Below are positions 26,020 through 37,008 of a DNA stretch of 64,000 bases, in pieces (positions within the stretch are counted from its first letter, which is position 1; every line of letters begins with the position of its first letter). The stretch is from Marsupella aquatica (taxonomy: Eukaryota; Marchantiophyta). Under the pieces are notes generated by a model. It saw nothing but the letters and a program-made list of their open reading frames with translations, was not told the origin of the DNA and ran no database searches. Where the stretch lies: positions 10,788,001-10,852,000 of the forward strand of contig OZ316894.1 in the NCBI GenBank assembly GCA_973895155.1. The letters are read 5' to 3'. The position numbers and the translations under genes were made by a program.

Positions 26020-26225
26020 TCAAATGAGAGCAAGTGAACATTCCAAACAAAATCGAAATATAGTGCACACTACTTCCCCCTCCCCATCGTCTGAACGAAC
26101 TCAACTTATTCTGTGTATTCTGTGTATTCTGTCTTCTTCTTCTCACTATCATATGATAGATTAATCATCCATTAGCTCCGTTTCAACTTAAGTTTTCAAC
26201 GAGAAAATAAAAGACGCTACAGTAA

Positions 26226-26711
26226 TCAGACCTGAATCCAATATTTGATGTGTTCAAGACGAATACCAGCAGAAGCTGGCGGACTGGTGCGTGATTTCTG
26301 TTCTTTTAATTTATTTGAGGGCAAAAGAGCAGAAGCCGGAGTATTGAACGGTGACTTCTTTTTAGAAGTCATGTTTGGTGACTTCTTTTTAGAAGTCAGG
26401 TTTTTGATGTGTTCAACAGGAATCGCATCAGGTGCTGGAGGACTGATGAATGAAAACTGGCTTTTAAATTTATCTGAGGGCAACAGAGCAGAAGGTGGAG
26501 TATTAAGCGATTTCTTTCTCTGAGATTTTCGACGAGGAGACGACAAAGAAGGAGGAGAACCGCGAGACTGGACTGGGGAACGAGAACCGCCAAAACTTTG
26601 TGATGGACGACGGTTCTCGGAGGATGAGGATTTTTCATAAGCGGAGTGCGGCCAAAGGGTGTCTGGTTGTAATGGTTCTGTACCGCTCGTCGATGGAGAT
26701 GAGTCCACCAT
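26226..26711 (-). CDS. Ser/Pro/Lys-rich protein with internal repeat, unknown function
   Basis: A 161-aa ORF with a true ATG at 26711. No domain is recognised. Residues ~70-115 and ~118-160 are imperfect copies of each other, sharing NTP.SALLPS.K.K, SPPA..., and an EHIK motif. The nucleotide block TTTTAGAAGTCA is also duplicated (26352, 26382). Composition (Ser, Pro, Lys, Arg) suggests disorder. It ends about 200 bases before the leader exon of pyruvate decarboxylase on the same strand. A phase-1 donor inside it (CTG|GTATTC near 26267) would join in frame to the acceptor at 25733, so it might instead be the first coding exon of that gene. A T/A-rich TATAAAAA lies 22 bases before the ATG, too close for a normal TATA box. 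Confidence 0.35.
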   Translation of the reverse strand: MVDSSPSTSGTEPLQPDTLWPHSAYEKSSSSENRRPSQSFGGSRSPVQSRGSPPSLSSPRRKSQRKKSLNTPPSALLPSDKFKSQFSFISPPAPDAIPVEHIKNLTSKKKSPNMTSKKKSPFNTPASALLPSNKLKEQKSRTSPPASAGIRLEHIKYWIQV

Positions 26712-29700
26712 CTCTCCTCAATTTCCCTCTCCTTTTTTATATTCTTGTCTCTCTTGGCTTCTTTCTTTCTTCGTGCTTCCTAACTATCGAGCATTGAAGA
26801 TCAAATTTACTGTCATTTGCATCAAAGATCAACACTGGATAGCCTTTCTTCTGTCTGATAATCCCGTTGTGCATGCCGATAAGAGGTGAACAGTTTTCCT
26901 TTGGCAAAGAATACATTCTTTGTGTTTCTGCTTCAATTTCGCCTCGTGATATATGAGTCTATCCTTCTTAAGCGTTAACAGTTCCTCATTCCCTTTGTTG
27001 TGTCGTCGATATACGATTCCATTCGTATTGTTCCATAAACGATTACTCCATTGTTCACATCCATCAAATTCCACCTTAGAACAAGGAATCTATCGTTCCA
27101 TCTAAAACATTCCATTGTTCGCATACGTCAAATTAACCTCACCCTACTACAGGGATTCCATTGTCCTGATGCATTTAAAGTTGCCCCCTGAAGAACCAAT
27201 GTATATTCTTCTGAAGCATAAAATTTCAGTCCGGATGTTAATCTCACTGGTTCATCGATATGCCAGTCTGTATCTACATTCATCAAATTCGACCCTAGTC
27301 CAAGGAGTCAAAGCTTGTTTCTGACGAATCAATCCACTCTTCTGAGGCATGAGACCCAGCTGTTGATGGCGTTGCTTTATCGATCACAATTTCAAGTTTT
27401 CTCTGAAGTTTTACATCAATGACATTATTTTGCATGATTTTGCTTTTTTGGAGGGAGACGAGGAGCACACAAACTAGGTGATCAAAAGAGTTGTGAGTGA
27501 GCTCACAGTGAACAGGTGTGATCGTTCACGAAGTACACTTCGTGAGGTTCATTGGTCTGTTTCGCTTCAATCGTTAAAAGTCAAAAACACTCATCGAATT
27601 GTTTGTTTTATTTATTTATTATTCTTTTGTGCACATTCAGTACCATGCGAAAGGGAGAGCAAAATAATGTCATCTGTTATTGAATTGTGATACAAGAAAT
27701 GTTAGGCCTGGCTAGGGCCTCGTTTGGGAGTTGTCTTGCACATGTGGAGTATTGTTGCTCGAGCTTTGTTTGTAGATAGACGATGGGTATCGTAGTGCCC
27801 GTTTTCAGATTCATCCCCTAGAGTCACCATATAGAGGCTTCACTGTATACCATAAGCCCTTACCCTAGCTTTCTTTCACGGCTTTATTAGAAAGAAGAAA
27901 AAATTCTTACGGTAGCCACAAAGTCAGGACAAATTAAGCAAATTCAATAGAAGTCATTCAATAACCAGTTGAACTCATTGGGATATTCGGATTGGTTTTT
28001 TAGAGAAAATGCACTACAATAATGTAATGTGATGCACTATAGCAGAGGTTTTCTTGAAACCTCTTGAATCTAAGAGTCTGTGGATGTCAATCAAAATTAA
28101 AACAAGATGAAAGCTACGTTGATTTGCCATAGCTTTAAAACATCACATTGAATTGAACTGCCCCACTTTAAGAAGTTCCGTTGAACTGGAATCTCTCTTT
28201 GTAAAGCTTTATAATGGCAATTGAATTGAATTGATCAAACTGTAGATATTGCATTGAATGTGTAGCTATTACAGCTAAAGCTACAGAAACTGGATTAGAT
28301 TGCTCTTGTTTGGAAGTCCACATTTCATTAATATCTTTAGCTGTTGCAATCTATTGCTAATCAAATTTAGTATCAATGTTTGTGTCTCAACCATATATGC
28401 CTTCTGGCTAGATTGGAACGGGGTAGAATCATCAGCAATCTATATTGGATTTTGGCCTGCTGGTTCCCCCGTCAGTGGGGTTGATGCAGAGTAAAATTTC
28501 AAATAAATAAATAATAACAATCTACACTGAAATCTACTCTGAAATTCCTGACTGATGGTAAGTGCAATTTTTTAATCAGAACAGTCAAATCTGAATGAAA
28601 TTGCTCAAAAAATCTTTGTGGCACTCAATTGCATGATACCAAACTAGTACGCCAGCTGGGCGTCAAATTTTGTGATGATTCACACATTTGCTTCAAACCA
28701 TTCTTTGTGTCCTACCCAAGCATTGCCATTGACATGAATATATTTTCTGCAGTAATTTTGAATTGGCACAAACATTTACTTGATCCTTTTGTTGTGCCCT
28801 GGCCAAGTATAATTCATTAACTTAAAGATTACAATTGTGGCATTTTGAAATGGCTTAAACTTATCTAGCTTCCAGGTCACATCTCCCAATGCACTCCTTG
28901 CTTTCACCCATTACCATCGTCTCCCTGCTGTTCATACACTGTCTCTAGATAAGATTTTTGCTGACCACCAGGCAAATCTCTCGCCCCCACTCTCGCCTCA
29001 TTGCTCCTCAACGCATTGCAGTTCCAGTCACAGTAGTTCAAAATTTCAAGCTTAAAAGCTTGCTTGATCCATGAATTCTCTTCTAACTATAAGAGCAACA
29101 CCCTGCAGACACACATGGGATGGACAGTAAGCAGATTTCCCTTTGTAGAACCCTCCCTAGGCCTCAGAATTGTAAGCTTGCAAGTGGAGCATCTCTGGTG
29201 GTCTTATGTAACTCCAAGCTTAGCTCTTCCTTCACAGCAAAGACAACAATGATTACAATGGTGCGCGTATCATTTTGGCCAACTGAACTATCCTGTTAGC
29301 GGGAACCCTGGTTCTCCATGCGATGGCTTACTCTCAAGAATTGTTTTTTATTGCCCTAAATCTGGAAGTCTCATTTCAAAACGAATGTATCTAGAACCTC
29401 TATTTGAAGCCCCATACTTCCTCATGATATCCTACTCTCAAAAGGAATGACTCAAAAAAATTATTGCCCAAAATCAGGAAGTCTCATCTCCATTTCCAAC
29501 TCCAGGCTTGTTGGCTCCCATCCAGGAGTTCCAGACAGTAGCATGGACATGAAGCCAGTACCTGATTCAAGTGGACTTGGTATTTAAACCAATAAAATTT
29601 CTCTCTAACACCAGACCTGTCTATAAAAGTTGTGACTGGTTTAGTGCAATATGTACAAAAGTTTTTTAAAAATGAACCTATGTGCAAACTTGCTTAACTG

Positions 29701-30761
29701 GTAACTCTTTCTTGAAAACAGTGGCACGAGATGACAAAAGAGCACAAACAAAATACTCTTTTGACAACCAAACCCATGTGAAAAAGATTTTCAAAATAAG
29801 TACCAATGCATTTGGAAACCAGTAGCTTAGAGATAGGTGTACTGTACAGCCAAGTTGCAGACGCAAGACAATTCAAGTTAACGACTATGTTTGGCATCAG
29901 AGGACCTCTCAGAATTTGGTGGCGGACTCAAAGAGCCCCGTGTTGCTGCAACTTTAGCTTCCATTGTGTTTGTTCTTGTACAAGACTGTTCTTGTGTGCT
30001 CTGGGGAATCTGCTTTCTATTACATAACTGCTCTTGCTACTATCATTGCTCCTGTACTCTCATTGCTCTCTTGCACTGGAAAGGGCTTATTAACTGGTAG
30101 GTACAGTTGGTGCTAGTACGTATTGCAGCTCACCACAAAGAGAAGGTGTTCATGAGTAAAAAGCAGTGTTAGAGAGAGGTGCATGCGGGTTGCAATAGTC
30201 CATGGGAGCATCCTGTTCAAATGTTATGGTTTCTGGGTCCTACCTCCCATCAACATAAATCTAATTTTGTGTTTCCAAGCAAAAGAAGAAATCTCAGTCT
30301 TGTACAATGTTAAAAAATGGGTCTTATGGTCCATTCCAGGGTTCAATAGATTTACTAGAGTGCCACTTTTCTTTGTCCAAATATATACTTTACCACGCTT
30401 TTAGTTTAGTGTGTTTCAGCACATGGATATGGTGCAATTTGATCTTACTCTCCAGGCAGCCTATAACCAAGCATCTCTCTCCTGGTACAAGTTTTTCAGC
30501 TTACTCTGCAACTGGTTAAGAAAATCAACCAAAGCGTACTTGAAACAATGCAACAGTCACCATCAGATGCTTATCCATGCCCTCTGCCCAAGCCCTAAAC
30601 CATAGGCATTCTACTTCACTTCCGCCATGGCTGTTTATGGCGGAAACGATAGGGTTTTCTATTCTAAGCATAAGGATTTTATTCAAATAATAAGCCTTGT
30701 CATTCTCATTACAGACGAAGTTTTGGACCCATGCTAGGTCATTCTTTGCACACACTTCTCT
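26712..30761. other. Intergenic, no gene recognised
   Basis: AT-rich non-coding DNA with only short ORFs lacking domains. A near-perfect palindrome lies at 27526-27545 (TCACGAAGT AC ACTTCGTGA). No clear transposon was recognised in this block. Confidence 0.5.
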
Positions 30762-30764
30762 TTA

Positions 30765-31455
30765 GGGTGGCTTTACAAGACTGTGGGGGCCCATTGTTTC
30801 TTTTATTCCTTGTAATATTAAGTTCTCTGGTACAATGAGTGGAAACAGTTAAAGATGACTTTATAGGAACTACTGCAGGGCCCATTGAATCCTACAAGGC
30901 AGGTGTGGGCCCAAGGAAATGCTGCTTATTCTGCATTTTTAGATCACCTGGAGACGTGGTCAGAACAGTTCACACTTAGATCTGCATTTATTGAACTTCA
31001 TTTCAACAGATTTCTTTGTCTGTCAAGTGTATCTTAGGGAGCTTTACAAGAAGGTGGGGCACTTCAGTGCCTTTGCATCCAAAATAATGGGGGCCAGTTC
31101 CATACGGGAAAGTTTTAATTAAAATGTGCCAGGTGTGGAGATAATAAATGCAAGACCCTGGTTTAAGAGGAGGTCTAAGTTTTTTACAAAAAAACAAGTA
31201 CACATCAGCAAAAGCAGGGACCCGAGGGGGGCCAGTAGCAAGTGATTGGGATGGGTAATAGTTTTGCTTGATTGTGCCCCCAAGTTTATGTAAACTGAAG
31301 TTTGTTCCCATGTTTCAATGAATAGGATTGGATCTCAAACATAGAAAAATCAATTGTGTATGACTTCTTGTAAAGGCCCCCTTATAACAGGAAGTGGCCC
31401 TCCAATTTGCTTGAGTGAAAAAAATCAGTGTCTCTTACATCTTGTAAAGCCACCC
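30765..31455. mobile_element. PIF/Harbinger-like TIR element, outer copy (691 bp)
   Basis: The left end is GGGTGGCTTTACAAGA and the right end TCTTGTAAAGCCACCC, exact inverted repeats. TTA stands directly outside both ends (30762-30764, 31456-31458), a 3-bp target duplication as made by PIF/Harbinger (Tourist-like) elements. No transposase is encoded, so it is non-autonomous. A second, smaller element with the same kind of ends and its own TTA pair sits inside. Confidence 0.85.
31037..31381. mobile_element. Harbinger-like TIR element, inner copy (345 bp)
   Basis: Ends are GGGAGCTTTACAAGA and TCTTGTAAAGGCCCCC, diverged inverted repeats of the same family as the surrounding element. TTA flanks both sides (31034-31036, 31382-31384). 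It is either an element inserted into a relative, or an ancestral unit enclosed by a later gain of new ends. Confidence 0.75.
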
Positions 31456-31458
31456 TTA

Positions 31459-31898
31459 CTCAAACACACTGCCAACATGAGAACACGAGGCTAGGGATCT
31501 CTCCTAGAGAAGGCATTGTATTTGAACAAAAACATTTATGGGGATTCTTGAATTCAAGGCTGGATCCTCTTTTAAAAATCACTCCATCACCCTAAACCCT
31601 AAACTTTATCCAATATTTTTAGCAGCTAACTTTGACATCCAATGTCTCCTTTAATATTTAATGCAGTCTTGTTTCCTTGGGTTACTAGGAAAGACCTGGA
31701 AAGATCTTTCGATTGAGAGTGATATGGTCAAATTCATTGAGAGTTCAGAGATGCAAAATTTCAAAGATACTCGTCGCCATTTTTGTCCCCAACTCACTAT
31801 TCCTGTGTAATCTATAACATATGGGCAATTTTAAGGCTGATTTTCTTTCTCATCACGGTGGCAAACGGCCTGTTGTCAAATTGAATTTGAATGGACCT
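31459..31898. other. Intergenic, no gene seen
   Basis: Short AT-rich stretch between the TIR element and the solo LTR. Nothing recognised. Confidence 0.55.
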
Positions 31899-32364
31899 TG
31901 TCATGTGCATACACATCGTTACACAACATACATCGCTTGTCACATACATCCAAACATAGTCACACTGCCACATCACAAACATAAGATAATGAAATACAAG
32001 TGGAACTCATGTTCACACATGTCCAAAACCCACAATAATCTTCACAACAATCGGAACAACGATCGACGCCAACAACACCCACTCAATCCCGTCCGATTCG
32101 ATCACACACTGTATATGTCGAGCCAACGCACTTTGCACTCAAGGAATCCATGCTACATAGAGAGAGCTTTCAGCCACCATAGCCACCACACAAGCTCTCC
32201 TCTCCAAGTCTCAACATTGAAAGATAACCTTTCAATGCCTCACAAGAGAGAACTACCCTCTCGCACAAACCTAACAGAACCTTATCGGCTCATATAGCAC
32301 TCATACTAAACATACGGAATTAGATAGTACTATACACTCTAACACTACCTAGAATGGTGTGACA
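31899..32364. repeat. Solo LTR, TGTCA...TGACA family, copy B (466 bp)
   Basis: It starts TGTCATGTGCATACACATCG and ends AATGGTGTGACA, giving inverted termini TGTCA/TGACA. ACCT precedes and follows it (31895-31898, 32365-32368), a probable 4-bp target duplication. It aligns by eye along its length with 50552-51030. No internal retrotransposon domain is next to it, so it is a solo LTR. The 158-aa ORF inside is not a gene. Confidence 0.75.
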
Positions 32365-33246
32365 ACCTCCACTCCTCTTAGCAACCTGGATAGACTGCAG
32401 CAAAACTCTCTTTCACCTCCTCATATCTTACTAATAAAGTAGTACCAAAATTACTATCTAGAACTGGACCGTGAGTCTAATGGGATAGCTTAAGGTGTAT
32501 CCTTGAAAACATAGATATGAATGATATTGAATTTGTTTTAGAATTTTTTTCTTGGGGGGGGGGGGATCTTGTCTTAGCTAATTAGTTCGTGGACCCCTTG
32601 GCTAATAAAATCAGGGGAAAGAGTTGATCTGAGCCATCTCTATTTCTTATCACCGGAAATCTCCATCATAATGGCCAATCTATGGCTCAAAAGAAAGATC
32701 TCAAATAGATCTATGGATGGGTTTTGTCCGTTTTACAAATGAGTTAATATTTTTCAAATTAAAAATTAAACAAATCCAAGCCTTCCTAGCCGTCGATTTT
32801 GTTAATTTTATGATCTTTGCCGTCCATTTTGTAATGCCTCTGGAAATCTTATTCATCCATGTTAAAAGGCGATCTAGGGTGCAAAAGAAAGATCTCAATG
32901 AGATGTACGACTGGGTGTTTTTTGTTTTGAGAATGAGTAAATAGTTTTGAGTATAAAATTTGATGAACTTTCAAGATTCCAGCCATTCCTCTTCCCCGAT
33001 CCTGGGTTTCTATGTGCTCTTCCCAACATTAATGGTCGTACAATACGAGAGGTCCTTACGTACCGGGAGTTGCGGTTTAACAAGGAAGTTATCAAGTTAG
33101 TTATTAGTCATCATTTATTATATGAAAAATATTTTTTATAAATCTTTGAATTTAAATTTTAAAATTGGAAATGTAACTAAAACGGTTACATAGTGACAGT
33201 TTTAACCGTCTTGCTCTTTGTATTTCCAATGTTTTTACTTTTCTTT
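32365..33246. other. Intergenic with a diverged local duplication
   Basis: No gene. A run of 12 G lies at 32554-32565. Segments from about 32690 and 32885 resemble each other (AAAAGAAAGATCTCAA, then GGATGGGT/GACTGGGT, then GAGTTAATA/GAGTAAATA), a worn duplication of about 195 bp. Confidence 0.5.
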
Positions 33247-33410
33247 TTACGGCACGGCGTCCCAAAATTTACACCCAAATTGACACAAACACGAATGAAA
33301 ACTATAAGTTTGATTCACAAAATCGATGAGTCTTGTTTGTTACGATTGTTGTTGACGTGGCACTCTGTGGTGCCAGGAATTTTGGAAGGGACCTCTAGTG
33401 GGGTCCGTAA
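33247..33410 (-). mobile_element. TTACGG-ended MITE-like element, copy 2 (164 bp)
   Basis: Inverted relative to copy 1. The plus strand begins TTACGGCACGGCG and ends AGTGGGGTCCGTAA. Shared inner words with copy 1 include CCTGGCACCACAG and CATTCGTGTTTGTG. Confidence 0.75.
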
Positions 33411-33515
33411 TTAGGTTAGTAATACACATTACATGTATAAGTGAAATGTGAAAATAGGCTTTTGCTCGGATCGATCCTGGATGCAATTTTTTTTATCAAA
33501 ACCTTGTGGCAAACC

Positions 33516-33971
33516 ATGGTCCGTGAAGGTCACCGTACTTTGGCAGATGTAGTGGTGGCAAACCCATTGCACCAAGACATCATTGGGACAGCGGCAACAA
33601 TGGCAGGGGCAGCAGCATCACGAGCAGCAACAACGAAGGAGGCCAAATATGTTGCACGAGCTTCATCTGATAGCTTCCTGCCCCTTGCTCTTGAGATATT
33701 TGGGCGTCTCCATCATCAGTTCGACGGGCTTCTTCGCCAAGCTACTCGGGATGTTCACGGCCGAATGGATCCCACCGGGCCCCCGCTATCTGTTTTGACC
33801 ACGCACTTTCGCCAACGCATTTCAGTCACCTTACAGCGTGCTCAAGTTCGGGCCGTCTATCATCGATCTCTGACACTGGGTGCTAGTGTGACTCCGCAGC
33901 GGCTAGCCCCCCTAGAGGACATTCCTGTCCCACTTGCCGATCTAGTTTCGACACTTGATGTAGACCACTAA
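33516..33971 (+). pseudogene. Fragment of a retrotransposon-type ORF (LINE C-terminal region-like)
   Basis: A 151-aa reading frame from ATG 33516. The order ADVVVANP..., AAASRAATTKEAKY, FLPLALEIFGRLHHQFDGLLRQ and RQRISVTLQRAQVRAVYHRS resembles the conserved tail found in many plant retrotransposon-derived proteins. There, a 'DVVVADP' segment, a 'PLAVEVFG' segment and a final 'RLSVTLQRANA' helix occur in this order after the reverse transcriptase. No reverse transcriptase is found upstream, only MITE copy 2. It is called a remnant from remembered family pattern, not from alignment. Confidence 0.4.
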
Positions 33972-34026
33972 CTTGTTGCCACATTTGGTAGGTATGATGA
34001 GGACCTCGATCCATTTGTGGTAGTTT

Positions 34027-34128
34027 TAGTTTCTCTTTCTTGGTTTTTAAGGGTTTCCTTTTGCTCACTTCTATTAGTTTTTCTTTCTTGGTTTTTAGTG
34101 TTTTCTTTTATTCACTTCTTTTGCGTTT
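34027..34128 (+). repeat. ~50-bp tandem duplication, pyrimidine-rich
   Basis: TTTCTTGGTTTTTA and TTTTCTTTT.TTCACTTCT occur twice in the same order around 34035-34075 and 34083-34125. Confidence 0.75.
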
Positions 34129-36256
34129 GGTTTTGTTCACTTGTGATCTCTTGTTTATTCTTTTGTATTTTATTTGGCCTTTTTCTGTAAAAAGTATGTG
34201 TATATTTCTAATTTGTGGCAAACGTTCCATCCCAACTTCAATTTGCACAAGGTGCTATTCGCCACTGTGACGAGAAAGAAAATAAACTTTAAAAAATTAC
34301 TTTGACTACGGCATTCACCTGTAAGACAGAGCCTCTGACGTCGTCAACCTGTTCGACGAATTGAACGCGGACAGGTCGATGAACCGCAGTAAAGAGGACG
34401 GCGGGACGTTCAAGTTGTTACAGTTTACCTGTTAACCTGACATGCCCGATCAGAATGATGAACTGTCATATCCGTATCACCGTACCGTACGTTCTCGAGG
34501 CGGGAGAATTGCCTAAATTTATACCAAAATCACAAGAATACTATTCTTTAATTTAAAAAGTAATCTATATAAAAATACTATTTAAACGTCGTAGTTCTTG
34601 TAGTTCTTGTACAATGCGGGAGAATTGGAAAGTGAAGTTTTATGGAACACCCGTGTATCTCATTTTGAGGGTCCATACGAGTTTGAGGTCATAACTTTAT
34701 AATTATGAATTCTAAAATTTATAGTTTTGCACTTCGAATACAACTTGAGAAAGATGACGAGGCAAATAGCACAAGCCCAAATATTTCAAATTAATAATCA
34801 AAACAATGAAATTAATCTAAAGAAACTTACCCTTTTGGCATAAAGTCAACCAAAATGACCAAAAAATCACTTTCACTTCAAAACTACAAATATTTGAAGC
34901 CATTAATATCAAGTAATTACAATATGCTCAAATTTTGGGAAATATAGTCCTCTCAAGTTTCAAAGACTAACCTTGTGGTGCATGGCAGTCTCATATTCTG
35001 TATATTATGAGGAGACATATGTTTTAGTAAAACATTCATTAAATCTTTGAAGACCGTAAAGTAGTTTAGGGTCTCTCCACTCGCCTGGGATGTAGATTCT
35101 TCTAAAGTCAGATGTTTCTGACCCGTCAGAGTTTCTTAGATTTAAGGAAACCTGTTAAATCTGGGAGTTGCTGTGATACGGAACTGCATTTCTCCTCTCT
35201 GGTGAATGAGGGGAGAAAATGTGTCACTTATTCCTATGTATGTTTTGGTAGCCGGCTATGTGTTTGTAGCTACCTATGTTTTGGGTGAACAGTTGACTAA
35301 ATTTGCGCACCGAGGGAGTGAAACTAGATTTTTTGTATTTTAAATTATTGGGCAATGCCATAAGTAAATTTATTTCTGTATACATTTATATATGTATGTC
35401 TCACATTATATATGTTTTTCCAAGATTCACAAGTACCACTCTATAATTCTTATCGCAGTGATTGAACTGTCAATAATCATTTATTTATTGCGTTCAGCTG
35501 GTAGCCATGGTAAAGTCTGTAGTACACTCGGAATAAGAGAGTTTGCATGATGTGATGAGTGCAACATTGGGACTCTTGCACTTGTAGATAGTGATTGCTG
35601 GTCCTCGTGGTTCACATTATATGAGTGTAACATTCATTATGGGTGATGCCTTCTGGCCTTAAAGAAATGGCTGTAACTTTAGGAGTTATGTATAAGGTTT
35701 TTTTAGTGATTTGCATTCATCGCACGTGATATTCCTTACCACAAAAGATCATGAATTTAATAGTGTGTAGTATTTATTAGTATGTAACTTTGGGAGCACT
35801 TTACAAAATGAGCAGAGGCAGTCAGTTTACAATTTTTCCTTGCATCTCTCAATCTCCACCCTAGATTTATGGGCTTTGGCCAAGGTTTACTTTATAAAAT
35901 GAATGAGGTCAATTGGTGTGACAGTTTCTGAAGGTCCTGGTTGAACTGGAGTGTTCTCATTTAGCTTACACAAGCGCTATGCGTGTGCATTGTGCAGTGC
36001 AAGGCTATGCGTGTGCGTTGTGCAGTGCAAGGAGGACAGGCCCATGGAGTTGGGCCGGGGCATTTATGGAGTAGCGAGAAGCACATATGTATCAGGGGTG
36101 CACATTTTCTCCACCAATGATTGCATATATTTTCGCCTACGAGGCTTTTTTGTATTGGGATGAAATACTAAAAAAAACAAGATCCCTTATTATAGATACT
36201 CAGGGTCTATTTTTTAGACCACATCTGATTGAGATGACATCCTAGTTTTTAGCTAA
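34129..36256. other. Intergenic, no gene recognised
   Basis: AT-rich. Only short ORFs. Apart from the 28-bp duplication at 35977 nothing stands out. Confidence 0.5.
35977..36032 (+). repeat. 28-bp tandem duplication
   Basis: CTATGCGTGTGC(A/G)TTGTGC followed by AGTGCAAGG occurs twice in a row (35977, 36005) with one mismatch. Confidence 0.95.
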
Positions 36257-36540
36257 CACATTTACTATTGTTCATCTTGCTACATTGATTTTAGCCTCTC
36301 CTTGGCCATTGATTCCTTTGTTTTGCAAGGTATTGTCATGGGAAAATGGTGGCTCAAGTGCACTCCCGTCCTTGTTGGAAAGTGCACTTAAACAAAGAGG
36401 TGACACATTTATGATTGTCATTTCACTAAATTGATTTTAGTCTCTCCCTGCCATTAATTTATTTAGTTTGCAAGTGTATTGTCCTGGGAAGATGGTAGCA
36501 GCAGTGCACTCCCGTCCTGTTGGAAAATGCCCCTCAAGGA
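36257..36540 (+). repeat. ~148-bp tandem duplication
   Basis: Units from about 36257 and 36405 share ACATTTA, AAATTGATTTTAG.CTCTCC, TTTGCAAG.TATTGTC and AGTGCACTCCCGTCC. The second runs into the 104-bp array that follows. Confidence 0.85.
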
Positions 36541-36597
36541 AACTGAAATTTTGAGCCTTTGAGGGTCGATACCCCCTCATAAATGAGTTTCAGTGAA

Positions 36598-37005
36598 CCG
36601 TCTACCTTGGTAAAGTGCACTCAAACAAAGAGGGGGACCAAAGGATCTTAAATGAGCGTCAGGGAACCGTCCACCTAGATTATAGATGGGTGCACTTAGA
36701 CAAAGTGTACTTGGAAAGTGCACTCAAACAAAGCGGGGACCAAAGGATTTTAATAAATGAGATTCAGGAACCGTCCACCTAAATTTTGGATACCTCACTT
36801 AGACAAAGTGGACTTGGAAAGTGCACTTAAACAAAGAGGGGGTCAAAGGGTTGTAATAAATGAGTTCGAGGAGCCGTCTACCTAAATTATGCATGGTGCG
36901 CTTAGATAAAGAGTATTTGCAAAGAGCACTCAATCAAAGAGGGGGACCCAAGGATTGTAATAAATGAGTTTGAGAAGCCGTCTACTGAATTCTTCAATGG
37001 TGCAT
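36598..37005 (+). repeat. 104-bp tandem array, about four units
   Basis: CCGTC(C/T)ACCT marks unit starts at 36667, 36771, 36874 and 36978 (spacing 104, 103, 104) with a shorter one from 36598. Each unit carries AAAGTGCACT.AAACAAAG, GGGGACCAAAGGAT and AATAAATGAG. The array ends where the Harbinger-like element begins. Confidence 0.93.
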
Positions 37006-37008
37006 TTA

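Noticed and set aside
31821-32297. 158-codon ORF on the plus strand
   Set aside because: It lies within solo LTR copy B, and the matching stretch in copy C does not keep the frame.
33441-33515. Upstream extension of the retrotransposon-tail ORF
   Set aside because: Begins with GTG and shows no similarity; the ATG at 33516 precedes the recognisable part.
36598-37005. CRISPR-like array
   Set aside because: Units are tandem without unique spacers, and the genome is eukaryotic.
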